Below, one piece after another: positions 10,646 to 21,070 of a stretch of 64,000 nt of DNA. Every line of letters begins with the position of its first letter. Within the stretch, counting starts at the first letter, position 1. This DNA is from Agrostemma githago (taxonomy: Eukaryota > Streptophyta > Magnoliopsida > Caryophyllales > Caryophyllaceae), in the NCBI GenBank assembly GCA_958450325.1, contig OY288261.1, positions 11,809,113-11,873,112 of the forward strand, read 5' to 3'. The translations under genes were made by a program, and so were the position numbers. Under the pieces are notes generated by a model. It searched no databases, was not told the DNA's origin, and saw only the letters and a list, made by a program, of their open reading frames with translations.

Positions 10646-13600
10646 ACAGGTACCCTTACCTCCACACCTGATCGAGCAACTAGAGCAAAGGGAATCCCGG
10701 AACCCGGTGATCGAAGAAACCGAGTCCATAAATGTGGGAACAACCTTAGAGCCTCAGATGCTTAAGATAGGGTTATCCTTAGATCCCGGGGAGAAACAAC
10801 AGTTCACAAACCTCCTCCAAGAGTTCAAAGATGTCTTCGCATGGTCCTACAAGGACATGCTGGGGCTAGACCGGGAAATAGCCGAGCACCACATACCAAT
10901 CAAAGACGGGTGCAAACCGGTCAAGCAGAAACTCCGTCGAATGAGGCCCGAGTGGTCTCTCAAGGTAAAAGAAGAAGTCGATAAACAGTTCAAAGCCGGC
11001 TTCATACAAGTGTCCGAGTATCCGGACTGGGTTGCAAACATCGTGCCGGTTCCTAAAAAGGACGGTAAGGTGCGGGTATGCGTAGATTTTCGGGATCTTA
11101 ACAAGGCGAGCCCGAAAGATGATTTTCCGTTACCACACATCGACATACTGGTGGATAACACAGCTGATCACGCCCTCCTATCATTCATGGACGGGTATGC
11201 CGGGTACAATCAGATCAAGATGGCGGAAGAAGATATGAGTAAGACTACCTTCACAACACCTTGGGGTACTTACTGCTATACCGTCATGCCATTCGGTCTC
11301 ATTAACGCCGAAGCCACATATCAGAGGACCGCTACCACTTTATTACATGACATGATGCATAAAGAGGTAGAAGTTTATATAGACGACATGATCGTCAAAT
11401 CCAAAGAACGGGACGGTCACATCACCGCCCTAAGGAAATTCTTCACCCGACTGCGCAAGTACAACATGAGGCTAAACCCTCAAAAATGCAGTTTCGGGGT
11501 AACATCAGGCAAATTACTGGGTCATATCGTTAGCCAACAAGGTATCAAAGTCGACCCAGCCAAAATCAAAGCCATTACCGAGATGCAACCTCCTAAAACC
11601 GAAAAAGAAATAAGGGGATTTCTCGGGAAAGTCCAGTATATCAGCCGGTTCATTTCCAAATTAACCATGGTGTGTGAACCAATTTTCAAGAAACTGAAAG
11701 TAGGAGAACGGGTACTATGGGATGACAAGTGCCAAGCTGCTTTCGACAAGATCAAGGAAATATTGTCTGCTCCGCCGGTCTTAATGCCACCTCAACCCGG
11801 TTTGCCTCTGTCGTTATACCTAACGACGACCGAGACAGCCATGGGGGCTATGCTGGCTCAGACAGTTGACTCCGAAGAACGAGTTATCTATTACGTCAGC
11901 AACAAGTTTTTAGAGTATGAGTGCAAATATACCATGCTCGAAAAGACGTGCTTGGCTCTAGTCTGGGCCACTAAGAAGCTCCGATATTATATGCTCAGCT
12001 ACGAGGTCCATGTACTATCCAAGATGGACCCCATCAAATACCACTTCGTAAAACCCATTCTCAATGGCCGAATTTCTAGATGGACTCTAATGTTGGCAGA
12101 GTTTGACCTAAAATTTGTGCCATTAAAGGCCATTAAGGGGCGGGTAGTAGCTGAATTTCTCGCCGACAGCCCAGTAACCGAAGAAGGAGACACCGACACC
12201 TGGTCCTTCCCAGACGAAGATATTTTCCATGCCGATACTGAAACGTGGGATTTATACTTCGATGGAGCATCTAATTTTCGAGGGTTCAGAGTCGGGATCG
12301 TCCTAATCTCACCAAGAGGGGAGCATATTCCCGTCTCCATCAAACTGGACTTTGATGTTACCAATAATGCAGCAGAATACAAAGCATGCATTTACGGGCT
12401 ACAAGCCTCCGCCAATCTGGGGATCACAAATCTCCGGGTACATGGTGACTCATCCTTGGTCATTAACCAAGCACTTCAAAAATGGAAGACTCGGAATGCT
12501 AATCTCGTGGCCTACCAGGCACGAGTAAGGGATCTCGAGAAACAGTTCCAAAGGGTAGAGTACATATACCTGCCCCGAGAAGAAAATCAGTTTGCAGATG
12601 CACTTTCAAAATTGGCATCTCTGCTAAATATCCCCGACCACGTGACCAATATGCCAATCTGCGTCGAAAGGCGGTCCGAGCCGGCGTACATTCACGACAT
12701 CGAAGACATTGAGATAACTGATCCCGAACCATGGTATCAGGCTGTGTTAACGTACCTAACAAACGAAGAATATCCTCCCGGGACTGAAGGTCGAGCCAAG
12801 AAAGCCTTACGAAGGCTAGCCACCCAGTTCATCCGTACCGATGACGGGCAACTGTACAAAAAGACGGCACAGAGGGCTCTTCTCCTTTGTGTTGATAAAT
12901 ATAAGGCTGAGAAAGTTATGGCCGAAGTACACGATGGTGAAAACGGTCCACATATGAATGCCCACATGCTGGTCCGAAAAATCATGAGGCTCGGTTATTA
13001 CTGGAATACTATGGAAGCCGACTGCCAGTTATATGTCAAACATTGTCAAAACTGTCAAATCTTCGGCAATGTGCAACATATGCCGTCATCATTGCTTTAT
13101 ACCATGACGTCACTCTGGCCATTCTCGACATGGGGTATCGACATAATCGGGAAAATAAATCCCTCTGGTACTGGTGGGCACTGCTTTATTTTAGTAGCTA
13201 TCGACTGTTTCACCAAATGGGTCGAAGCTGAATCATATCGCATTCTCAATGCTAAGCATGTCGCCAAGTTTATCCAGAACAAGATAATATGCCGGTATGG
13301 GATTCCTTATGAATTTATCAGTGATCACGGGACTCATTTACAAGCCGAGACTGCGGCCCTGATGACCAAGTATAAAATTCAAAGGCATACGTCCTCGCCC
13401 TATCATCCCCAAACAAATGGAGCAGTAAAGGCAGGCCAATAAAACAATTGTCACCATACTCAAAAAGATGGCTGATAATTACCGGGACTGGCCCGACAAA
13501 ATACCTTTTGCCCTATGGGGATACCGAACGTCAATTTGCACCGCAACCGGGGCGACGCCGTATTACCTAACCTATGGGATGGAGGCAGTCCAGCCAGTTG

Positions 13601-13980
13601 AGTTAGAGGTACCATCCCTTAGAATTCTGCTAGAAAGCCAAGTGCCCGAAGCTGACTAGGTTCGAGCACGGTATGACTCGTTGGTTCTACTAGATGAACG
13701 ACGATCTCGTTCCCTCAATAACATCCAAATCTACCAGAAGAGGATCCAACGGGCCTTCAACAAAAGAGTAAGGCCCAGGAACATTAAGGAAGGGGATCTG
13801 GTCCTTAAGTCTGTTCGAGCTTTACTACCAGTTGACCCAAGGGGAAAGTTCAAACCCAATTGGGCTAGGCCATATCTGGTAAAGAAGATCCGATCAGGAG
13901 GAGCAGTGATGCTGACGGACCTGGACGGGAATGAATTCGTCAACCCAACCAACCTGGACCAGCTGAAGCTTTACTACCCT
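10646..13980 (+). pseudogene. Tat-lineage pol (RT-RH-aRNH-IN), inactivated
   Basis: The frame is already open at 10646, showing that the start lies across the Athila insertion. Reverse transcriptase includes VRVCVDFRDLNKASPKD, FMDGYAGYNQI and the catalytic YIDD near 11378. A first RNase H follows (NKFLEYECKYTMLEKTCLAL), then the archaeal-type RNase H with its acidic set (LYFDGAS, AAEYKA, VHGDSS, FADALSKLAS). Integrase has the His-Cys finger (HMNAH ... CQNC), Asp in GIDIIG and Asp in ISDHGTH. The third acidic residue is lost: the expected NGAVEAANK reads NGAVKA (AAG at 13428). One inserted base just after (about 13433) gives an early stop at 13440-13442. The C-terminal part continues at 13468-13980 but has an in-frame TAG at 13657 in place of the Trp expected in EADWVRARYD. 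It could not have supported its own transposition. Confidence 0.85.
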
Positions 13981-13983
13981 TAG

Positions 13984-14380
13984 CCATTTCTCAATGTCAT
14001 TAGCAAAATTTATCAAAATCATTTTTTACAAAAAAACAAGTCAATAAGCTAGAATTATTTATTCTACTGTCGCAAACATCTTGAACCAATAGTCTTGGTG
14101 TAATTCGAGATTGCAAATTTACTAACCTGAACTACGTTTAGTTTGATTCTGCTAATCGCGGATACGTAGGCAGCCCCTCAAAAGGGCACAACCAATGCAA
14201 TCAAGAAAAGACAGGAGCGGTTTAATATTAAATTTCTTTTATTAAATACCAAAAAAAAAGAGACCCGATAAACTCGGGAAGTTACAAATGCAGGAATTCC
14301 AAAAACAAAATACAAAAAAAGAAGCACACAACAAAAATAGTAGTAATATCTAGATAATAATAAAGCTAAGGACTCAGTAT
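13984..14380. other. Gap between pol and the antisense gene in the Tat element
   Basis: No gene is supported. It contains the phrase CGGATACGTAGGCAGC near 14158, which I associate with sequence just downstream of pol in plant Tat elements, and A-rich tracts at 14250-14370 that would be the 3' flank of the antisense gene. Confidence 0.5.
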
Positions 14381-16157
14381 TTAGGGCATCTTGCCCTTCC
14401 CCTTGTCCTTGGCCTCCTTCGCCGTCCACTGGCGACGACGCGGAGGGGAGCGTTCCCGAATCACCACGGGAACCTCTTTAGCTCGGGCTCGTTTGTTTGA
14501 GCCCAAATCCTCTGTCACTTCAATAGGCCCAAGTCGGGCCCTCACGGGCTCAGGGAGCCGGTCACGCAGACCTAGTCGGTCCCGGGCCGCCAGCCTTGGC
14601 CTAAGGCGTCTCTCTAAATCAGTATGGGGGCTTGGCTGCCCCCGTGTGCTGCTAGCACCGACCTCCTTAGATCGAGTCTTAGTTTGTGACTTAAGACCCG
14701 ATTCTAATCGGACTAAAGTGGCAGGAGTGTCTCCCTCATCGAAGAAACCCATGTTGTCCTTCGCCGTCTCCCGACGAACCAATTCGAAGGCCTCATCAAC
14801 CTTCAAAGTTTTACGAGCCTCCTCGGACTCCTCGGAAGTCCACTTCTGGTAAGCCCGTGAAACCCAAGCGGATTGGCAAGGGCTGGGTATGGTCCACGTG
14901 GGACGGGTAAACCACCTCTGCAACCAGGTGTCGCACATAGCGTCCGTCAATTGGAGCGAGACGCTAACGATGGCTTCAGTCTCAGGAATGCGCTGAGACG
15001 AACCGAACTGCCTCATAAGGCGGTCTGGGTAAATGTGAACTGTCCAGTCAAGGGATAGAATCACCAAGTAGAGGGCTTGGTCTCTCTTGGCCAATCCAGT
15101 CAACTTCGAAAGGAACCACCAAGCGACGGTCCATCTAATCAGAGGACCACCATGGAACACCAGCTCCTCATCCCAATAAGCTCGGTTTATATGATGACTC
15201 GAGCTTATACGACGCCTCCTTGAGCTAATTTGGCTGCTGCGGTAATTGGGAATACTCGGAGGGGACTCTATAATTGACAGACGTTCCGACAACCAAATTT
15301 GAAAAGTATACACGTGAAAGCCGTGAGTAGGTGGTCCGCTACAGCCCACTCGATCGAGTACAGAAGCTGACTCGATCGAGTAAGCCCTCCAAAAACAGGC
15401 AGTAGCTCGCTAAGAGTGTCACTCGATCGAGTGACAGGTCCACTCGATCGAGTGACCTAGGTACATCAGAAAATTCGCACGAAACAAAAGAGGAAGAAAA
15501 TCGCAAGATGTATACCTGCAGAATACGAGTACTCCCCGTCAGATGTCGGTCCGGGTCAAGTCGTCTGGCATCCAGACCCATGATGATTTCCCCAGTGGCT
15601 AGCCAAGCAGGGCTATGACTAGTCTCCATCTGGTCAACCACTCCAATCAGCCTGATTTGACCCATGCATGAGTCAACATCCATCATCCCTTCAAAAACGT
15701 GGCGGTGCAGCATGCAAAAGGCGAAAGCCCTACGCCTGTGAGAGGGGGTAGCCCTTACATCTTGACTGTTCATAAACTTGTCAGTTAGGTCAAAGAGGGA
15801 AACAGTATTTCCCCGCACCATTCGATCCGTCTCGGCGTGAGACAGACCCAAGAAATCCCTCAGCCTCCTCCTCGGATCCGGGTAGAACGGAGGGATAGCA
15901 GGACGAGCGACAGGGCTCCAACCACCTATAGCTGCGATTTCCTCGGGAAGAGGGCATATTTCTCCTCGTAGGAACGCGAAGACGTGATGGGTAGTATCCC
16001 AAAACGTCAGGCAGGCGTCCAAAAAATGCGAATCAATTATCAGACGCTGGAAAGGGAATAGGCTGGCAATTCCCATCTGGGTCAGTTGAACTTTATCCTC
16101 GTCCCGAAAGTATTGGGACCAGGCGAAAAGCATCGAAGTAAGATGATTGATACCCAT
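14381..16157 (-). CDS. Antisense two-exon gene of the Tat element, plant-mobile-domain-like
   Basis: Exon 1 runs 16157-15516 and ends CTGCAG|GTATAC; an intron of 106 bp (15515-15410) ends CTCTTAG|CG; exon 2 runs 15409-14381. Both borders are phase 0 and joining them gives about 556 codons without a stop. The N-terminal half (HFLDACLTFWDTTHHVFAFL then a Gly-Trp-rich motif) resembles the aminotransferase-like plant mobile domain found in transposon-borne genes; the C-terminus is very basic and ends KGKGKMP. Antisense extra ORFs between pol and the 3' LTR are known from plant Ty3/gypsy elements. The sense pol next to it is broken in several places while this gene is intact. Function unknown. The splice choice is the only in-frame one I found; exon 2 begins inside a palindrome module, which is odd. 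Confidence 0.6.
15348..15453. repeat. Four-palindrome module 1 (ACTCGATCGAGT)
   Basis: Perfect ACTCGATCGAGT sites start at 15348, 15370, 15421 and 15442; the third is extended to the 18-bp palindrome 15418-15435. Spacing is 22, 51 and 21 bp. The central spacer reads CCAAAAACAGGCAGTAGCT. The module overlaps the intron and start of exon 2 of the antisense gene. Confidence 0.9.
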
Positions 16158-16484
16158 GGCAGATATTGGGGTCTCCTTAAAAGTCTAAGAGATTTTGAGG
16201 GGAAGGGAGAGTTTTGATTTGAGATACAGTAAGCTGAAGCAGGGATTCCTATATTTATAATAGGAAAACCTAACTGAAACCTACTATAACCCTAACTGCC
16301 ATGCCTCCAAAGCAAACCTGGGCCCTATGCGCACGCAGGCCTGATTTCAGACAAGAACCCAGAATAGGAATCAAACCGTCCTGAGCTTTCCTAAGAGTTT
16401 CTAAAAACAATTCGTGATAAAAAAATTGTGATAAAAAAAAAATCTTTCAAAACTTTTGGTTTTTCAAAATCAAGTACATTATTT
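16158..16484. other. Upstream region of the antisense gene
   Basis: No coding frame is supported. On the minus strand the phrase TTATAAATATAGGAATCC (about 16260-16243) gives a TATA-like box 85-100 bp upstream of the antisense start at 16157, a plausible antisense promoter. A-rich runs occur at 16415-16443. Confidence 0.4.
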
Positions 16485-16705
16485 CCCCAGCGTGAGTCAG
16501 TGTTTCGCCTATGTGTTACATACAAGTTGCTATGTGTCAGCATACAGGTACACCCCAGACTTCAAGAGCAAGTCTCCGCGCAGCTATTTCACTCCCCAGC
16601 ATAAGTCAATGTTTCCCCCGGAATGCTACATCCAAGATGTGATGTGTCGGCATACGGGTACACCTACACCCCCAAAGGCAAGTTTGACTCCCCACGGAGC
16701 TACCA
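16485..16705. repeat. Two-copy tandem repeat (about 109 bp) before the 3' LTR
   Basis: CCCCAGCRTRAGTCARTGTTTC starts at 16485 and again at 16594, and both copies continue to a shared GTGTC(A/G)GCATAC(A/G)GGTACACC. Tandem repeats between the last ORF and the 3' LTR are known in Tat-lineage elements of the Retand type. The copies differ by about a fifth, so they are not recent. Confidence 0.7.
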
Positions 16706-16853
16706 TCATCAGGACAGGTATGACCCTCTGCTTATGGCTGGCGAGCCCTTCACGCAAGTCTACTGGACTATAAACGACCCGACCGGAAGGCTGCCAGGTC
16801 GTAATCTGCGATTGGCCTGGTAGCTACTCTGACTTTTGCCTTGTCCAAGCCTC

Positions 16854-16870
16854 AGTCAGAGTGGGGGCTC
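16854..16870 (+). other. Polypurine tract of the Tat element
   Basis: CAGTCAGAGTGGGGGCTC lies immediately before the TGTAGACACCC start of the LTR at 16871, where the plus-strand primer of an LTR retrotransposon must lie. Confidence 0.7.
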
Positions 16871-17258
16871 TGTAGACACCCGCATTTTGTATGCTAGTGT
16901 CTATAGCAGTTCCTAACAAAACACCCGATGATGATCGGAAGCAAACGTGACTTAGTATACTCGAACTTTGGCTCGGAATCAATAATATCCGACATGGACT
17001 TTTAGCGGAGTACAAATCTCTCAAAACCAACCTAAAATTCAGGCCCAGTGGGTCGTTCCGAGCAAAATAAGACTAATTTGGGCCAAAACCGACACCAAAA
17101 ATAAAAACCGTCTTTTGGCGACCGGGTCAAAACCCGGTCAAAGACGAATCCGTCACGCAAATCAGCCAAGTTCATTTCTAGAAACTGGCGCCCAAATCAA
17201 AAATTCAAACAAATCAAAGAGTCAACTATTTCCTAAATTATCTCGATCCCCTTGATCC

Positions 17259-17364
17259 ACTCGATCGCGTGGATTGACCCACTCGGTCAAGTGGAGCCTC
17301 AAAAACCGGACCAGACCGTTTTTAAGGGCACTCGATCGAGTGCACTAGGGCCACTCGATCGAGT
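17259..17364. repeat. Four-palindrome module 2, upstream of the LTR TATA box
   Basis: Sites ACTCGATCGCGT (17259), ACTCGGTCAAGT (17281), ACTCGATCGAGT (17330) and ACTCGATCGAGT (17353) have spacing 22, 49 and 23 bp, the same layout as module 1. The central spacer CCTCAAAAACCGGACCAG is related to the spacer of module 1. The last site is about 25 bp from the TATA box. Confidence 0.9.
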
Positions 17365-17388
17365 GACCCTAGGTCGAGGGATGTACTC

Positions 17389-17396
17389 TATAAATA
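17389..17396 (+). promoter_or_regulatory. TATA box of the Tat LTR
   Basis: TATAAATA in a GC-balanced context (TACTCTATAAATACCCCC) lies about 520 bp into the LTR, just after the palindrome module. A likely Pol II promoter for the genomic RNA. Confidence 0.7.
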
Positions 17397-18305
17397 CCCC
17401 CTCAAACCCTTTGCATTTTCAGAATTCTCTTGATGCAAAAAAGCCTTCATTTCTATCCTAAACACTCTACATCAACCCTACACTTCAACCTTTAGCAACC
17501 CTAAGCAATACGCCAATACTACACAAAAAACCGAGTCTACATCCCTCGTAAAACCGATACACACACACACCATAACTCACATACATCCTCGATACTCCCG
17601 CGTTCACGCCGCTATTACGAGTCCATTTCCGAGGCCTTTACTAAGCATGTATGTTGAGGGTGTCCTAAACCCCATCTCGATCTTTACTATCTTGTTTCAT
17701 TTTTATTTACTTTATCGCACTTTATATCATAATTATAATAATACTAGTACGCTAACTCTAACATTTTAGTTTTATGTCGTTACTAACTTTTTATTTCTGC
17801 GCATTCTAACAATTAACATTTATTTACCGCGTATACATATTAACGTTAAAATCTCGGTTTCAAATACATTTGACTATGACGATCGCCTAAAGTCCGTCTA
17901 ATCCCTTTACGAGCAACGACGGAGGTGGCACCCTTTCGAGGAGCGCCGCCCCAATGTACTCAAGGGCATGATGTGATCGTGATCGATCATAGTTGAACGC
18001 ATTGGATCCCATTACTAAGATTAGTGCGAGATCCTTTGAGGCAAAAACCGACATCATGTAATCCGTTAGGATTAGTATCGATGTCGTGACGCGGAGGACT
18101 ACAATCTCGTCACTAATCAAACATTTTCAAATCCCATAATAATACATTTTCATAAAATGTCGGTGACGGTCTCGTAATCGTACAATACACGATCATGATG
18201 CCAAAAAACCGAGTTGAATGTTAATAATGCAATATTTTCATTCAACTCGGCCGACCATCGATTTTCAAACATAAAAACAACACGAGTTGTACCTCGTACA
18301 GGTGC

Positions 18306-18413
18306 CACTCGGTCGAGTGCCATGGGCCACTCGATCGAGTTGGACCCCAAAAACTGGGCAGTAGCTACCCTCGAGGATGCACTCGACCGAGTCAGACCAT
18401 GACTCGATCGAGT
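18306..18413. repeat. Four-palindrome module 3
   Basis: Sites ACTCGGTCGAGT (18307), ACTCGATCGAGT (18329), ACTCGACCGAGT (18381) and ACTCGATCGAGT (18402) have spacing 22, 52 and 21 bp. The spacer CCCAAAAACTGGGCAGTAGCT shares GGCAGTAGCT with module 1. No clear TATA box follows at short range. Confidence 0.9.
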
Positions 18414-18919
18414 GGGTCCTGTAGCCCAGAAATCCGAGAGCTTTAATGCAACATTCGAGCCTCGTCTTTTTTTTCGACTTAGTCGTAGCGTGCAAAATCA
18501 ATCACGTAATTCTAATTTTCAAAACCCATGCATATCACTACACTTAAAACGGCTTTGATCGTAGTCTTTCACGGTTAGCCCTTGATAAGTGTAGTTTGTA
18601 GTGCCTAATTTGTTATGTTTTGGTCCCGTTTTCCTTGTGGAATCGCTCTTTGGAGCGATTTCTGGGCTACTCATGCTTCCTTTAGTTCGTTTTAGGTTCC
18701 CGAGACCGTTCATGGAGAATTGGAACGATTCCGACTCGTTTCATACACTTTTGGAGCCAACGAAGAGAAGGAACGATCACTTGGTGCCTTGGATTCGATC
18801 CCGAGACCTTGGGACCCATTCCCGAGCTCCTTAGACTCGACCCCGAGCTCCGAGATTCGATGAGAAACCCATGAGAAGCAAGGAGGGACCTTAGAGCTCA
18901 TATTGGAGGCCTAGAGACC

Positions 18920-19066
18920 CTTCCCGGCCGAGAAAAAGTGTCTTCTCGGTCGCGAAGGAATTCAAGAAAGAGCAGGCCACTGGAGGGGCCGTCTCGGCCG
19001 AGACCAAACCCGTCTCGGGCGAGACCACACCGTCTCGGGCGAGACTACTTCCATCTCGGCCGAGAT
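18920..19066. repeat. Palindrome array (TCTCGGCCGAGA) upstream of a TATA box
   Basis: Six sites related to TCTCGGCCGAGA are centred near 18927, 18949, 18997, 19018, 19038 and 19059, giving spacing 22, 48, 21, 20 and 21 bp. The core CTCG-NN-CGAG is shared with the ACTCGATCGAGT modules, and so is the 22/about 50/21 layout, although the surrounding sequences look unrelated. The TATA box follows 60 bp after the last site. Confidence 0.85.
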
Positions 19067-19119
19067 GGACCCAGAACTGGGCTATTTCGGTTTTCTCGCT
19101 TCCCTTACCCTTGTAACCC

Positions 19120-19127
19120 TATATATA
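19120..19127 (+). promoter_or_regulatory. TATA box of the LTR-like insertion
   Basis: TATATATA in AACCCTATATATACCCCC, followed by a long run of C. Its position after the palindrome array parallels 17389. Confidence 0.6.
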
Positions 19128-20205
19128 CCCCCCCCCCCCCCCCCCCACTTTCTTGTATTAATACACTATCTATGAAACCCTAGACTACTTTTAGGTTAGA
19201 TTAGCTTAATCCCTCTTTAATTACTCCCTAATCTTAGTTTAATCTAGTTAGATTACTCTTGTATTATTGGGATTCTTGAAGAATCTACCAATCTTGACAA
19301 CATTGGTGGATGTTTGGGTATTCTTTTATGCAAGTGTTCATCTTTTCCATTCCTTTCTAGTTGGTATAATCTTTCTTCTCCTTTTACTCTTAATATTTCA
19401 TATCTAATCAAGTTTTCATCTTTGTTATTGTTTGTTGTTCATCCTTATTTGTTCTTCATAATGAATGAGGTTGTTCTTGTGTTTGTTTCTCTCGTTCTTT
19501 TAGTTTTCCTTTAGATATGTTTTAGTAGACTCTTGCTAGGGTTATTAGGGGGATTGGATGTAATTAGGGATGATTAGGGTGATATGGGTGGTACTAGATG
19601 TTGTTTTTGTTGTTTCACATTTACCTTGCACTCCACATGTTTGATGAAATGCTTGTGAGACTAGAGATGATCAATCCTTGTTTTTCTTGCCTCTTCTCTT
19701 GTATGTGTGTGTTTGGTTGGTTGGTTTGGTTCCCTCACTAGTAGCGAGAGCGTGGTGAGGATGACCCCTAGGCCGTTTAAGTAGCGAGAGCCCGATCGGA
19801 ACCTAGGCTACGAAAGCATGCTAGTAACCCCGTTTCCTTCTTTTTATCTCCTTGACATCCATGAACCCGGCCTAGCCCTAGTTTCTTCTTATCAATTTAT
19901 TAGCTTCCTTTTTGTCATTAGTTGCTCGTTTAGTCTTGTTAGTTCTTGTTATAGACCTTAGCTTAGTCTACATTAGCCTTCCCCTAGATTAGCTTGTCTC
20001 GAACCTAGTCCTAGAATCATAGCACACCTTAGTCCGACACCCCGTCCCTGTGGAACGACTCGACTTACCCTAGCTACCCAGCTTAGGTTCGTTGGTTATT
20101 ATTTGACCGGTAGGATTGACGGCAAAATCCTCCCGGCATCCCTATATTTCCGACTTTTTAGTCGTCTCCGGTATATGGCTAACCAAGACGCCATTTTACG
20201 ATATG

Positions 20206-21070
20206 ATAAGTCGGGACAAGGCATCGAGGTTCGAGATCAGGCTAGCACCACGCCTAGGTCCCGTACCTCCGTCCTTTGATTAATACGCAATATAATGCGT
20301 AATTGATCGAAGTTCGTCCGCTATCTAACTTACGGTCTAGTGTATGTTTGTTATATACGGGTCCGTTTTGAGTCTTTATTTATCGTTTTGTATCGTTTAT
20401 TTGTTCGGTTTTATTTTTGTTCGTTACCTTGTTTTGGCCGGGTTGTATTTCCGCCCGTGTATATTGTATTGATTTACGAGCTTTATTTATTTCGATGTTT
20501 ATCGCTTTATAAATGAACCTCGCATGCTAAATAACTTCGACCATAATTAGATGCATTAAATGACGTAGTTAACCTATAATTCGCATGTTTAGCCCGAAAA
20601 CGCTGTTTGCATATCATTTAGTCGTTTTACTAGCGCGCGTACACGAACACGAACGATGTCTTAGTAGAGGCCGTCATTGTGCGGGCGGGGTTGGGTGTTC
20701 TTAGTGGGCTTCCCAACACGTACCCTGACCCCTTACTCAGAACCTCGGTTTCCGGATGTCCGAAACCGTTGGCGCACGAGAGTCATTCTTTACACGATAC
20801 CGGTGTAGATAGTATCGGTATCGCAATGCAAAGGGACGAGCCCCATAAACTCTGAAATCGAAGTGGGCCGTACTTTGTGTACAGCCCATGACGACATAGA
20901 GCGGGCTCGAATGGTTCCGAATAACCACAAAATTCGGTGGCGACTCCATCTTTGACTTAAATTTCGAACCCGAGAACAATCTTACCACGAGATTCATTCG
21001 CCTACCCAAACCCGCGCGTGGCCGCGTCGGGGTGGACCTACGTCATGTCTAAGGTGTCGATGTCTAGCGG
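20206..21070. other. Tat LTR remainder, first copy of a local duplication
   Basis: No gene is supported. The block CTTCCCAACACGTACCCTGA...GTCCGAAACC begins at 20709 and the phrase GGTGGCGACTCC at 20936. Both reappear downstream about 340-370 bp away. Confidence 0.5.

Larger units (their letters stand above)
18590..20205 (+). repeat. LTR-like insertion (possible solo LTR) with its own palindromes and TATA box
   Basis: The sequence changes character near 18590 (TGTAGTTTGTAGTGCC). It has palindromes at 18920-19066, a TATATATA box at 19120-19127, a run of about 19 C and, near the right end, GTCCCTGTGGAACGACTCGA, a phrase typical of the R/U5 part of plant gypsy LTRs. The 8-mer TGATAAGT occurs just before (18583-18590) and at 20204-20211, which may be a target duplication. 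The ends are not a clean TG...CA, so boundaries are approximate. No internal element sequence lies next to it, which would fit a solo LTR. Confidence 0.45.
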
